Source: Prevotella sp. (GTDB taxonomy: Bacteria; Bacteroidota; Bacteroidia; Bacteroidales; Bacteroidaceae). Taken from it: a stretch of DNA of 32,163 bases. The notes beneath the pieces are model-generated. The model ran no database searches. It worked only from the letters and a program-made list of their open reading frames with translations, and was not told the origin of the DNA. The number at the start of each line of letters is the position of its first letter. Positions within the stretch are counted from its first letter, which is position 1. Position numbers and translations under genes: made by a program. The stretch lies in contig JAFPZD010000113.1 in NCBI GenBank assembly GCA_017417465.1, positions 1 through 32,163 of the forward strand, in the 5' to 3' direction. Positions 17,004-25,543 of this stretch are shown piece after piece.

Positions 17004-20000
17004 AATGGTAAAAGGATGATGATGGTTGTTGTCTGGTTGATGAGTTCTGCCCAGATGCCGCAGCCGCGACGTCCCGTGGCCTCGCCATGCTCACGAACGA
17101 TTTGTCGGCAGAGCAGATAGGGTATGTGGTCGGGATGCGGCATGAACAGCTGTGAGGCCTCAGCCTCGGTCAGGTGCAGTTGCGGCATGCTGACGCGCAC
17201 CTCGGCGTACTTGTCGTCACGCTGTCGGCAAACGATGGATGGCTGCCGCTCGCCCGACTGCTTACGGAGTATCTCAAACAAATAGCCGATGAGGTTAGGA
17301 TCGCCAAGAATGCAAACGGCATTGTCGCCGACAGCTCCTGGCGGGTCGATGGGTGTCAGGTGCAGCTTGGCACGCTCCGTCTGCCGACGGGCCTGCTCAC
17401 TCAGGATGCCATAGAGCTCACGATAGTAGGCCACAACGTCGGCCAGCGCCTCGTGACTGCTGCCCTCGGGCTGTCCGCCTGCCACAAGCTGCTGGATGCG
17501 ACTGGGGTAGTACATCGTCTCGTGCTTCAGCGTCGACAAGCAGTTGTCGAGCACGGCATTGCTCACGTGCAGGCTGCCCTCCTCCATCGCCAAGCGCGAC
17601 AGGTCGTCCTCCATCAGCTCAAGTTTCGACTGATAGGCCTGCTGACGCGCCGTCTTACGGCGTAGCGATGCCACCACCTGCCATACGACGGCGGCGATGA
17701 TGAGCAGCAACAGCATGACCAGCAGAACGATGGACGTGGTGATGTCGGCCTGCGTCTGTCCCATGGCGCGGCAATAGTCCTCGAGGGTGGCGTCGGCCGA
17801 CATCTCTTTATAGAGTTGCGTATAGATGCGGTTGTTATAGCTATAGTCCGTCCACTGGTGCAGGGCCAGAGCGGCTACGGCACTCTCATTGCGCATCTTC
17901 AGGATGATGTTGAAGTTCAGCTGCAGACTGTCGGTAAACCAGCGTATGTCGGGGGGCGTCACTGACAGGTCGCCCATCGCCAGCAGCGTGTCGACAGAGG
18001 CAGGGTTCAACTCACGGTAGTAGCGGTTCAGATAGCTACGGCAGGAGTCGGCAAAGACCATCGACTGGGCGTAGTGCCCATCGACATTTGAGAAGTAGAC
18101 GGAGTCGGCATACAGACTGGCCTGTGTCAGCAAGCCGATGGGCTCGGCGTTGACGGTCTGGCTCAAGCCCGTCGTCAGCAGCAGCACGGCCAACATGCGG
18201 GCCACGCCACGCGGAAGTCTGAAGAAGAAACGGCTGCCCTGCCCCACCCTGCTTTCAGCCGACAGCAGGCAGACGGAGAAGATCTGGCTGGTCTTGCGAT
18301 ACTTTTCGATGATGCCCTTACAGTTGAGCAGCCCAAAGCCGTGGGAGGGCTGTGAGACTGACGACGACGCGCCGACTGTCTCCTTCGTCGACGGAACGAC
18401 GGACGACGGCAGTGCACGCAGGGCTGCTTCCTCGTAGCCATGATTGAGCAAGCGGTCGAGCTGCTCGGCATCCAGGCCACACCCCGTGTCGCTGACTGAA
18501 ATCTCGATGCTGTCGGGGCGTTCCTCGGCACTGATGGTGACACTGCCACCCTGCGGTGTGAACTTGCGGGCATTGTCGGCAAGGGTGTTGATCATGAAGA
18601 GGGTCAGCACGCGGTCGGCCTTCACCAGGGCGTTGGTGGGCTGTACATCCAGCTCGACACCCTTCATGGCGAAGCTGGTGCGGCTCTTGCCGACGAGGTC
18701 GAAAAGGCTCTGCAGGGGGAACGTCTCGACATGCAGGCTCAGCTCGCCCTTACGTAGCTGAATCCAGTGGGTGAGCACGTCGTTCTGCTCGTTGATGGCA
18801 TCGGCCAGCTCGTTGATGTAGTCCAGGCGCTCAGCGGTGTGCGCAGGGTCGTCGTCCAGGTGGCGCACCTCATGGATAACGCGGTCGATGAACGGCAGGA
18901 TGCTGTTGACAAGCGAGATCTTGGCACGCTGCTCCAGGTTGCGCCGCTCGCCGTTCTCCACGTGGAGGCGTGCCAACGACAGCTGTTCCTGCAGTTCTTC
19001 CTCGCGCTCCTGCAAGGCGTGGTCCACCTGCTGGCTGGGCTTCCGCTTACGGTAGTGGTAGAAAAGCATCACCAACAGCACGATGAGGATAACGACGGCC
19101 ACGACCACAGCCAAGAGCAGCTTGTTGAGCTTCGACACGGCAGCATCGATCTGCCCCGCACGTGCCTCCAGCCAGCGGTCCTGGCGTGTCTGCTCCTGCA
19201 AGTCCAGATACAGGTTGCGATACTCGTCGCTGCTGGCCTTGTCGCCAAGGGCGGCACAGACGACGCTCAGCTGCTCGTAGATGCTGGCAACGAGGTCGGG
19301 GGCCTGGTAGATGAGCGTGTCTGACAGCGCCTCCTCAAGATTGTAGAGTGCCGACACGTCGTCGCCTTCGGCATGGTAGCAGGAGGCCAGCGTGCGGTAG
19401 GCACCGGCTATCTGGTAGACGTCCTCATACTCGCGGAACGTCACCAGTGCATTGTCGGCAAGCCAGAGCGCCAGTTCGTCGTCGGCCACGCCTTCGGGAT
19501 TGACTGTCTCCATGACCCGCGGATTGTCGGCGATGAGCTTTTCGCGGTACTGCGCATCCATGAAATGCTCGGCAAGTGCCTCTAAAGAGTTCGCCGCGAA
19601 GTAGGGGCAGCGGGCCTCACGCGACAGCATGAAGCAAGCGGCCAGATAGTCCAGCTCCTGCTGGTTGATCTCTTCCTGAGTGCCAGTGGTAATGATGCCG
19701 CCGGAGCCAATGTTGTAAAGGTAGTTGAGATACTGGGCCGTGTCGCGTTCCAACGACGGCGGCACGCTCTCGATGGCCTGGATCGACTGACGCTCCAGAC
19801 CGACATAATAATAATAGGTAGAGGTGACGATGGCCAGCTCGCTCTCAGCATAGAGCAGGCGGTCCTGATAGCGGGGCGACAGCGAGGCGCGCTCCTCATT
19901 GATGCGCTGCAGGGCCTGAAGGGCTTGCTCACGGCAGTCGTAGAACTCGCGGTTACTCGAACGGCGCACGCACAGGCGCATCTTCTGTACATTGCCGACA

Positions 20001-20302
20001 AGCAGCTCCACCTGGTTGTTGGTGGTCGACGCCACTTCGTCAAGATACTGCGACGCCTCGTCATACTGCATGCGGATGATGCTGACAAAGGCCAGATTGT
20101 TTAAAGCCTCGGCACGACCGTCGGCATAATGCTCCGACAGCCTTAAAGCCTCACGGGCCGCCACCTCCGCCGAGTCGAGGTTGCGGTAATGGTAGGCATA
20201 CGAAAGCGCATTCAGCCTGTCCACAGCACGTCGGTCGTGCTGTGAGCAAGCTGAAATGGTCAACAAAAGGACAAGCAGCTTAAGCGCGTGCCTTCTGAAC
20301 AT
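16976..20302 (-). CDS. Large membrane sensor kinase with TPR sensor and two kinase-like modules
   Basis: This protein has about 1,108 residues. It opens with a lipoprotein-type signal (LTISACS), then a periplasmic helical repeat (TPR-like) region to about 390 and a transmembrane helix (about 392-415). The first cytoplasmic kinase module follows, with a possible H-box VIHEVRH (about 460-470), N-box [10 protein letters not shown] (about 567), G1 DTGCGL and G2 [10 protein letters not shown]. After RLPRG comes a second hydrophobic segment (about 700-718), a second extracytoplasmic region (about 720-850), a transmembrane helix (about 852-878) and a second module. Its His region is [12 protein letters not shown] (about 926) and its ATPase-like domain has no N-box or DxG. 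It resembles Bacteroidales proteins annotated with DUF5112/DUF5113 (recollection). The ATG at 20302 overlaps the eda 3' end; the 3' end overlaps the regulator. Confidence 0.82.
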   Translation of the reverse strand: MFRRHALKLLVLLLTISACSQHDRRAVDRLNALSYAYHYRNLDSAEVAAREALRLSEHYADGRAEALNNLAFVSIIRMQYDEASQYLDEVASTTNNQVELLVGNVQKMRLCVRRSSNREFYDCREQALQALQRINEERASLSPRYQDRLLYAESELAIVTSTYYYYVGLERQSIQAIESVPPSLERDTAQYLNYLYNIGSGGIITTGTQEEINQQELDYLAACFMLSREARCPYFAANSLEALAEHFMDAQYREKLIADNPRVMETVNPEGVADDELALWLADNALVTFREYEDVYQIAGAYRTLASCYHAEGDDVSALYNLEEALSDTLIYQAPDLVASIYEQLSVVCAALGDKASSDEYRNLYLDLQEQTRQDRWLEARAGQIDAAVSKLNKLLLAVVVAVVILIVLLVMLFYHYRKRKPSQQVDHALQEREEELQEQLSLARLHVENGERRNLEQRAKISLVNSILPFIDRVIHEVRHLDDDPAHTAERLDYINELADAINEQNDVLTHWIQLRKGELSLHVETFPLQSLFDLVGKSRTSFAMKGVELDVQPTNALVKADRVLTLFMINTLADNARKFTPQGGSVTISAEERPDSIEISVSDTGCGLDAEQLDRLLNHGYEEAALRALPSSVVPSTKETVGASSSVSQPSHGFGLLNCKGIIEKYRKTSQIFSVCLLSAESRVGQGSRFFFRLPRGVARMLAVLLLTTGLSQTVNAEPIGLLTQASLYADSVYFSNVDGHYAQSMVFADSCRSYLNRYYRELNPASVDTLLAMGDLSVTPPDIRWFTDSLQLNFNIILKMRNESAVAALALHQWTDYSYNNRIYTQLYKEMSADATLEDYCRAMGQTQADITTSIVLLVMLLLLIIAAVVWQVVASLRRKTARQQAYQSKLELMEDDLSRLAMEEGSLHVSNAVLDNCLSTLKHETMYYPSRIQQLVAGGQPEGSSHEALADVVAYYRELYGILSEQARRQTERAKLHLTPIDPPGAVGDNAVCILGDPNLIGYLFEILRKQSGERQPSIVCRQRDDKYAEVRVSMPQLHLTEAEASQLFMPHPDHIPYLLCRQIVREHGEATGRRGCGIWAELINQTTTIIILLPLCKTSKSSS

Positions 20303-20948
20303 AGCCAAGTGCCTCCTTGCACTTGTCGGTGATGTATTGCCAGTCGCCGGCCTTCACTTTGTCGCCGGGGAACAGCTTCGAGCCCATGCCCACGCAGTAG
20401 ACGCCCGCCTTGAACCACTTCGTCAGGTTCTCCTCGTCGGGCGACACACCGCCGGTGACCATGATCTTCGACCAGGGCATCGGAGCCTTCAGGCCTTTCA
20501 CCATGGCGGGGCCTACGACGTCGCCGGGGAACACCTTCGTCAGGTCGCAGCCAAGCTCCTGGGCCTTGCCAATCTCACTGACGGTCATGCAGCCAGGGCA
20601 GTAGGGCACCAGCCGACGGTTGCAGACAGGGGCAATGTCGGGGTTGAACAGCGGGCCCACCACGAAGCAGGCACCCAGCTGGATGTAGAGGGCGGCTGTC
20701 GGGGCGTCGACAATGCTGCCGATGCCTAATGCCAGCTCAGGGCACTCCTTGTCGGCCCACTTCACCAGTTCGCCAAACACTTCCTGAGCGAAGTCGCCAC
20801 GGTTAGTAAACTCGAAGGCACGCACGCCACCGTCGTAGCAGGCCTTAACAACATTCTTACAGGTATCCAAGTCCTTATGGTAGAACACAGGCACCATGCC
20901 GGTTTCGCCGATTTTCTTCAGAACGGCTAACTTATCAAACTTTGCCAT
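20280..20948 (-). CDS. eda: 2-keto-3-deoxy-6-phosphogluconate (KDPG) aldolase
   Basis: This 222-residue class I aldolase cleaves KDPG to pyruvate and glyceraldehyde-3-phosphate, the last step after KDG kinase in uronate/pectin catabolism. It may also act on 4-hydroxy-2-oxoglutarate. The Schiff-base Lys138 lies in LTKVFPGD and the acid/base Glu46 in RAFEFTNRG; the phosphate-binding glycine stretch is [11 protein letters not shown]. The ATG at 20948 is used; a GTG 21 bases upstream would overlap the preceding small gene. It lies four bases after that gene, which itself follows kdgK. Its 3' end overlaps the sensor-kinase start by 23 bases, tying the kinase to this operon. Confidence 0.92.
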   Translation of the reverse strand: MAKFDKLAVLKKIGETGMVPVFYHKDLDTCKNVVKACYDGGVRAFEFTNRGDFAQEVFGELVKWADKECPELALGIGSIVDAPTAALYIQLGACFVVGPLFNPDIAPVCNRRLVPYCPGCMTVSEIGKAQELGCDLTKVFPGDVVGPAMVKGLKAPMPWSKIMVTGGVSPDEENLTKWFKAGVYCVGMGSKLFPGDKVKAGDWQYITDKCKEALGYVQKARA

Positions 20949-20952
20949 ATCA

Positions 20953-21096
20953 TTAACCTTTATACTCACGCTTCAGATAGAGGCGGCAGTCGAAAACGGC
21001 CACCAGCTCCCACCCTTCGAAGCCTAGCTTGTTCAGTTTCTTCTCCGTACCTACCACGGAGGAGATGACTTTGTATTCAAACTGTTTGTTTTCCAT
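20953..21096 (-). CDS. Small DUF4177-like protein
   Basis: This 47-residue cytosolic protein has the DUF4177 pattern: FEYKVIS near the start, [14 protein letters not shown] in the middle and a C-terminal YLKREYKG. Function is unknown for the family. The ATG at 21096 is chosen because residues before it are encoded by a G/C-rich repeat (21118-21153). It sits between kdgK and eda on the same strand, with four bases before the eda start, so it is probably in the operon. Confidence 0.75.
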   Translation of the reverse strand: MENKQFEYKVISSVVGTEKKLNKLGFEGWELVAVFDCRLYLKREYKG

Positions 21097-21117
21097 TATT
21101 GTCTTGTTCTCTAAAGC

Positions 21118-21153
21118 ACCCTCCCTTTTTGGGGGGAGGGGCTGGGGGTAGGT
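21118..21153 (-). repeat. C-rich palindromic intergenic repeat between kdgK and the DUF4177 gene
   Basis: The sequence contains CCCTCCC, a T-run and GGGAGGG, followed by GGCTGGGGGTAGG. This resembles the CCCCAGCCCCTCCC-type extragenic repeats seen in many Bacteroidetes genomes (recollection). It can fold into a small hairpin inside the operon and might act as an mRNA stability element. Confidence 0.65.
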
Positions 21154-21154
21154 C

Positions 21155-22177
21155 TTAACGCTGCACGCGTCCGCTGGCATTGCCACCTGCGAGCGACTCC
21201 ACCTCGTCGATCGTGACCATGTTGAAGTCACCGTTGATGGTGTGCTTCAGGGCACTGGCGGCGACGGCAAACTCCAGAGCCTCGCCCTGCGTCTGCTTCG
21301 TCAGCAGGCCATGGATCAAACCACCCGAGAACGAGTCGCCACCACCCACGCGGTCGATGATGGGGTTAATCTCGTAGCGTTTCGACTGGTAGAACTCCTT
21401 GCCATCGTAGATCAGGGCCTTCCAGCCGTTGAACGTGGCCGAGTAGCTCTCGCGCAGCGTCGAGACGACATACTTGAAGCCGAACTCCTGCATCATCTGC
21501 TTGAAGATGCCCTCGTAGCCGGCAGCGTCGGTCTTGCCACCCTCGACGTCGGCGTCGGGCTTGAAGCCGAGGCACAGCTCAGCGTCCTCCTCGTTGCCGA
21601 TGCACACGTCGACATACTTCATCAGCGGGCGCATGATGCTGATAGCCTTCTCGCTGGTCCACAGCTTTTTGCGGAAGTTCAGGTCGACGCTGACCGTCAC
21701 GCCGTGACGCTTGGCAGCCTCGCAGGCCAGGCGTGTCAGCTCGGCAGCCTTGTCGCTAATGGCGGGCGTGATGCCGCTCCAGTGGAACCACTGTGCACCT
21801 TCCATGATGGCATCGAAATCGAAGTCCTCAGGATTGGCCTCGGCAATGCTCGAGTGGGCACGGTCGTAGATCACCTTCGAGGGACGCATCGAGGCTCCCG
21901 TCTCGGCATAGTAGAGTCCCACACGGTCGCCACCACGGGCGATGAAGCGGGTGTCGACGCCATAGCGGCGCAGTGCGTTGACGGCAATCTGTCCGATCTC
22001 GTGCTTCGGCAGCTTGCTCACGAAGTATGCCTCATGGCCGTAGTTGGCCACCGAGACGGCCACGTTTGCCTCACCACCACCGGGGATGATACGGAATGAC
22101 TCACTCTGGATAAAACGGTCGTTGCCTTGCGGCGACAGGCGGAGCATAATCTCGCCAAGGGTTACAATCTTTGCCAT
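21155..22177 (-). CDS. kdgK: 2-keto-3-deoxygluconate kinase (PfkB/ribokinase family)
   Basis: This 340-residue sugar kinase phosphorylates KDG to KDPG, feeding the aldolase encoded downstream. N-terminal features are GEIMLRLSP and the substrate-binding PGGGEANVAVSVANYG. The PfkB signature near the C-terminus is DRVGGGDSFSGGLIHGL, with the catalytic base at about Asp281. The kdgK-eda pairing makes KDG more likely than another sugar. It is the first gene after a promoter at 22245-22276 and heads a unit with the DUF4177-like gene, eda, sensor kinase and response regulator. Confidence 0.9.
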   Translation of the reverse strand: MAKIVTLGEIMLRLSPQGNDRFIQSESFRIIPGGGEANVAVSVANYGHEAYFVSKLPKHEIGQIAVNALRRYGVDTRFIARGGDRVGLYYAETGASMRPSKVIYDRAHSSIAEANPEDFDFDAIMEGAQWFHWSGITPAISDKAAELTRLACEAAKRHGVTVSVDLNFRKKLWTSEKAISIMRPLMKYVDVCIGNEEDAELCLGFKPDADVEGGKTDAAGYEGIFKQMMQEFGFKYVVSTLRESYSATFNGWKALIYDGKEFYQSKRYEINPIIDRVGGGDSFSGGLIHGLLTKQTQGEALEFAVAASALKHTINGDFNMVTIDEVESLAGGNASGRVQR

Positions 22178-22244
22178 TGTTTCTTTTCTCTTTTGAGTTT
22201 GTTATTGATTTGACTTGATTTGGTTCGGTTTGTCTTTTCGCCTA

Positions 22245-22276
22245 CAAAGGTACATACTTTTTGCGACTTAACGAAA
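22245..22276 (-). promoter_or_regulatory. Promoter of the kdgK operon
   Basis: The minus strand has TACCTTTG (22245-22252) with a TTTC (22273-22276) 20 bp upstream, one base off the TTTG -33 consensus. The leader to the kdgK ATG is about 60 nt. No riboswitch-like structure was recognised. Confidence 0.7.
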
Positions 22277-22330
22277 CAATTACGCGAAAAAGTTACGTAA
22301 ACGTTTGTCGACGGCTGCTGGCGGCGCAAC

Positions 22331-22375
22331 GAAAAAAAACGGCGGGCGCAAGAATCACTGCTGCGGCCCGCCGTT
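22331..22375 (-). terminator. Intrinsic terminator of rho
   Basis: On the minus strand a perfect 10-bp GC-rich stem (AACGGCGGGC with GCCCGCCGTT, plus-strand arms 22338-22347 and 22366-22375) begins five bases after the rho stop. It is followed by a run of T (plus-strand A run 22332-22339). This is the clearest intrinsic terminator in the window. Confidence 0.85.
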
Positions 22376-22379
22376 GTCA

Positions 22380-24467
22380 CTATCCGTTCATCGACATGAG
22401 GAACTCCTCGTTGTTGCGACTGCTCACCAAACGCTCGCGCAACGTGTTCATAGCCTCGATGGGGTTCATCTCGCTGATGAACTTGCGCACGATCCACATG
22501 CGGTTGAGCGTCGTCTGGTCCTGCAGCAGGTCGTCGCGGCGCGTACTCGACTGCACAAGATTGAGCGACGGGAAGATGCGCTTGTTCGACAGCATGCGGT
22601 CGAGCTGTATCTCGCTGTTGCCCGTGCCCTTGAACTCTTCGAAGATCACCTCGTCCATCTTCGAGCCCGTGTCGACCAGTGCCGTGGCAATGATGGTCAG
22701 CGAGCCGCCACCCTCAATCTTACGGGCCGCACCGAAGAAGCGCTTGGGCTTCTGCAGGGCGTTGGCATCGACACCACCGGTGAGCACCTTGCCCGAGGCC
22801 GGCGACACTGTATTATAAGCGCGCGCAAGGCGCGTAATGCTGTCGAGGAAGATGACCACGTCGTGTCCACACTCCACCATGCGCTTGGCCTTCTCGAGCA
22901 CGATGCCGGCAATCTTCACATGGCGGTCGGCGGGCTCGTCGAAGGTCGAGGCGATGACCTCGGCATTCACCGTGCGGCTCATGTCGGTGACCTCCTCGGG
23001 GCGCTCGTCGATGAGCAACATCATGATGTAAGCCTCGGGGTGGTTGGCGGCGATGGCATTGGCGATGTCCTTCATCAGGATGGTCTTACCCGTCTTAGGC
23101 TGTGCCACGATGAGGGCACGCTGCCCCTTGCCGATGGGTGCGAACAGGTCGACAATGCGTGTCGAGGGGTTGGTGGTGGCGGGGTCGCCCGTCAGGTTGA
23201 ACTTCTCCTCGGGGAACAGGGGCGTCAGATGCTCGAACGACACACGGTCGCGCACCTCAGCCGGGTTGCGCCCATTGATCATGTTCACGGTCGACATGGC
23301 GAAGTACTTCTCGCCCTCGTGGGGCGGACGGATGTTACAGTCGACGACGTCGCCTGTCTTCAGGCTCCACTTCTTGATCTGCTGGGCTGTGACGTAGACA
23401 TCGTCGGGCGACGACAGGTAGTTGTAGTCACTCGAACGAAGGAATCCGTAGCCATCCTGCCCGATCTCGAGCACACCGTTGGCAGTGATGATGCCATCGA
23501 AGTCGTAGCGCTGGGCCTGCTGGCCATTGGCGCGCTGTGGCTGTGCGACAGGCTGGAAGACGGGCTCCGGATGCTGCACCACCGGACGGTCGAAAATGTC
23601 GAGCGTGGGCAGAGCCGACTGGTCCTCGACGGGCAGGTCGACGACGGTGATGAAGTCGGTGCCGTCGCCAGGGTCACCCTCCCACACGTAGTCGGGGTCG
23701 ACCTGTGGCTGCAGCATCTCCTGGTTGTGCTGGGCCATACGCTCCTGCAGTTGCTCTAGCAGGTCGGCATCGGGCGCTTCGCCAGCGTCCTCAGTGGCGT
23801 CGGCCTCAGCCTCGGGAATAGCGGGAATCTCCTCGGCAGGCGCCTCGACAGCAGCCTCAGCCTCACCCTCACCCTCGGCAGCAGCCTTGGCAGCAGCTTC
23901 TTCTTCCTGCTTGCGGGCCTCTTCCTCCTGAGCGGCAGCAATGGCGGCAAGCTCAGCTTTCGACTTGCGGCCACGGCGCTTTGGGGCGGGCTTCTCTTCG
24001 GCGGGTGTCTCCTCGGCAGGCTTCTCTTCGGCGGGTTTCTCCTCGGCGGGCTTCTCTTCGGCGGGTGTCTCAGCCGCTGCTTTCTTACGGCGCTTCTTGG
24101 GGGCGGGAGCGGGCTCCTCGGCGACAGGTGCCTCGGCCGTCTTCACCGCCTCGGGCTCCTCCTTTGCCACGGGCGCGTCGCTGAACAACTGGGGCTGCTC
24201 AGCACGCTTCCTGGAACTTTTGACGTCGAAGTTCTCACCGTCCTTACCGTTAACGCTATATACATGGTCCGTCTCCTTCTTTGTGATGCGTGTGCGCTTG
24301 CGCTTGGGCGCAGCCTCTTCCTGCGAGACTTTGTCGGCAGCCGCATCAAGGATGGCGTAGATAATGGTCTCAGGGGCATCGTTTGGGGATACCTTCACGC
24401 CGAATTCGCTGGCGACAGCCATCAGCTGGGGCATCTCCATCTGCTCTAATTGTTGCTTGGTATACAT
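22380..24467 (-). CDS. rho: Transcription termination factor Rho with long disordered insert
   Basis: This 695-residue hexameric RNA helicase ends untranslated transcripts. A SAP-like Rho_N domain (about 1-45) is followed by a long Ala/Glu/Pro/Lys-rich disordered region (about 50-315). Then come the RNA-binding cold-shock-like domain ([20 protein letters not shown]), Walker A QPKTGKT (about 455), Walker [15 protein letters not shown] and the R-loop region [19 protein letters not shown]. Escherichia coli Rho is 419 residues, so about 270 residues are extra. Bacteroides Rho has a comparable disordered insert reported to drive phase separation. The start is ATG at 24467, where the Rho_N domain begins ([12 protein letters not shown]); upstream in-frame codons precede the promoter. 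Confidence 0.96.
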   Translation of the reverse strand: MYTKQQLEQMEMPQLMAVASEFGVKVSPNDAPETIIYAILDAAADKVSQEEAAPKRKRTRITKKETDHVYSVNGKDGENFDVKSSRKRAEQPQLFSDAPVAKEEPEAVKTAEAPVAEEPAPAPKKRRKKAAAETPAEEKPAEEKPAEEKPAEETPAEEKPAPKRRGRKSKAELAAIAAAQEEEARKQEEEAAAKAAAEGEGEAEAAVEAPAEEIPAIPEAEADATEDAGEAPDADLLEQLQERMAQHNQEMLQPQVDPDYVWEGDPGDGTDFITVVDLPVEDQSALPTLDIFDRPVVQHPEPVFQPVAQPQRANGQQAQRYDFDGIITANGVLEIGQDGYGFLRSSDYNYLSSPDDVYVTAQQIKKWSLKTGDVVDCNIRPPHEGEKYFAMSTVNMINGRNPAEVRDRVSFEHLTPLFPEEKFNLTGDPATTNPSTRIVDLFAPIGKGQRALIVAQPKTGKTILMKDIANAIAANHPEAYIMMLLIDERPEEVTDMSRTVNAEVIASTFDEPADRHVKIAGIVLEKAKRMVECGHDVVIFLDSITRLARAYNTVSPASGKVLTGGVDANALQKPKRFFGAARKIEGGGSLTIIATALVDTGSKMDEVIFEEFKGTGNSEIQLDRMLSNKRIFPSLNLVQSSTRRDDLLQDQTTLNRMWIVRKFISEMNPIEAMNTLRERLVSSRNNEEFLMSMNG
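23986..24075 (-). repeat. 15-bp tandem repeat encoding PAEEK units in Rho
   Basis: Six consecutive 15-bp units (plus-strand form GCGGGCTTCTCTTCG and variants) encode [10 protein letters not shown] pentapeptides in the disordered region. The period is a multiple of 3, so changes in copy number would lengthen or shorten the linker without a frameshift. Confidence 0.9.
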
Positions 24468-24556
24468 ACTATAAGTACAATGAATAACTAAATTCGTTGA
24501 AGTTAGATTTGAGATTATGACGCTTCGCAAGAGGAAACGTCCCTTAAAATCGAGTG

Positions 24557-24564
24557 CAAAAGTA
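24557..24564 (-). promoter_or_regulatory. Promoter -7 box of rho
   Basis: The minus strand reads TACTTTTG, matching TAnnTTTG. It lies about 90 nt upstream of the ATG, leaving a leader of roughly 85 nt. A T-run (minus strand) directly upstream replaces a clear -33 TTTG. A long leader would be compatible with autoregulation, which is inference. Confidence 0.65.
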
Positions 24565-24681
24565 CAAAAAAAAAGCCACCTGACGAAGCGAGCGGAGTTA
24601 AAAGGAGTTAAAGCGCCCCAGATTTTATAGCTTTTCAACAAAAAGGCGTGCCACCGACAACGCTACTTCATTCTTTTTTCG

Positions 24682-24689
24682 TAATTTTG
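24682..24689 (+). promoter_or_regulatory. Promoter -7 box of ruvC
   Basis: TAATTTTG matches TAnnTTTG and is followed by the common CAACC. It lies 58 bp before the ruvC ATG; the -33 box is not clear. Confidence 0.6.
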
Positions 24690-24747
24690 CAACCTATTCA
24701 CAACACGTCCATCGGCCACCCGTGGCCATAACTGACACATCCGCAAC

Positions 24748-25350
24748 ATGGAAAAAATCATCATGGGCATCGACCCCGGCACCAACATCATGGGCTACGG
24801 CCTGCTCCGTGTCACCAAAGACGAGCCACGCCCCGACGGGCGCATGGTGGCTCGCAAGACAGGCATGCAGGTTGAGATGCTCACCATGGGCATCATCGAC
24901 CTGCGCAAGTTTTCCGACGGCTACCTCAAGCTGGGGCACATCTTCGAGCGCGTCACCGGCATCATCGATGCCTACATGCCCGACGAGCTGGCCATCGAGG
25001 CGCCATTCTTCGGCAAGAACGTCCAGTCGATGCTGAAGCTGGGGCGCGCACAGGGCGTGGCCATCGCTGCTGCCATCCACCACGGCGTGCCCATTCACGA
25101 ATATGCGCCCATGAAAATCAAGATGGCCCTCACCGGCAACGGCTCGGCATCAAAGGAGCAGGTGGCCGGCATGCTGCAGCGTCTCCTGAAGCTCGACCCG
25201 ACCGAGATGTCGAAGTTCATGGATGCCACCGATGCCCTCGCCGCCGCCTACTGCCACTACATGCAGATGGGGCGACCTGATAACGACGCCCCACACTACC
25301 GCGGCTGGAAAGACTACGTGTTGAAGAACCAGGAGAAGGTGAAACGATAG
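24748..25350 (+). CDS. ruvC: Holliday junction endonuclease RuvC
   Basis: This 200-residue dimeric nuclease cuts four-way junctions during recombinational repair. The RNase-H-like fold shows the four acidic catalytic residues: Asp9 ([12 protein letters not shown]), Glu84 ([19 protein letters not shown]), Asp159 and Asp162 ([14 protein letters not shown]). The segment [22 protein letters not shown] also matches the family. It is slightly longer than the Escherichia coli protein (173), with an extra C-terminal tail. The gene is divergent from rho and stands alone, with no ruvA or ruvB beside it. Confidence 0.96.
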   Translation: MEKIIMGIDPGTNIMGYGLLRVTKDEPRPDGRMVARKTGMQVEMLTMGIIDLRKFSDGYLKLGHIFERVTGIIDAYMPDELAIEAPFFGKNVQSMLKLGRAQGVAIAAAIHHGVPIHEYAPMKIKMALTGNGSASKEQVAGMLQRLLKLDPTEMSKFMDATDALAAAYCHYMQMGRPDNDAPHYRGWKDYVLKNQEKVKR

Positions 25351-25543
25351 AGTTTTCGGGGGGACGGGGGGACGGGGGTACGGAGGTGCGAGGATAGACC
25401 TTGCGGGGTACGGAGGTGCGAGTTTTCGGGGGTACGGGGGTACGTAGGTGCGAGGATAGACCTTGCGCGGCCAGAACTATTCTCGTACCCCCGTATCTTC
25501 GTACCCCCGTACCCCCGAAAAAAAAACGTACCCCCGTAAACTC
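25351..25543. repeat. G/C-rich GGGGGTACG repeat block between ruvC and wecB-like gene
   Basis: The block consists of GGGGGTACG and GGAGGTGCGAGG type units. A 27-bp segment is directly repeated (25379-25405 and 25441-25467) with one mismatch. A perfect 22-bp inverted repeat pairs 25423-25444 with 25500-25521 across a 55-bp loop. The right part ends in ACTCCTAACTCCCCC repeats that reach the convergent gene's stop. No U-run follows the stem in either direction, so it is not a standard terminator. Confidence 0.8.

Noticed and set aside
22305-23759. 484-codon open frame opposite rho
   Set aside because: Rho is clear on the other strand and the terminator lies inside this frame. No family features.
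25423-25521. Bidirectional terminator between ruvC and the WecB-like gene
   Set aside because: The 55-base loop is large, and the T-run on the minus strand precedes the stem rather than following it.
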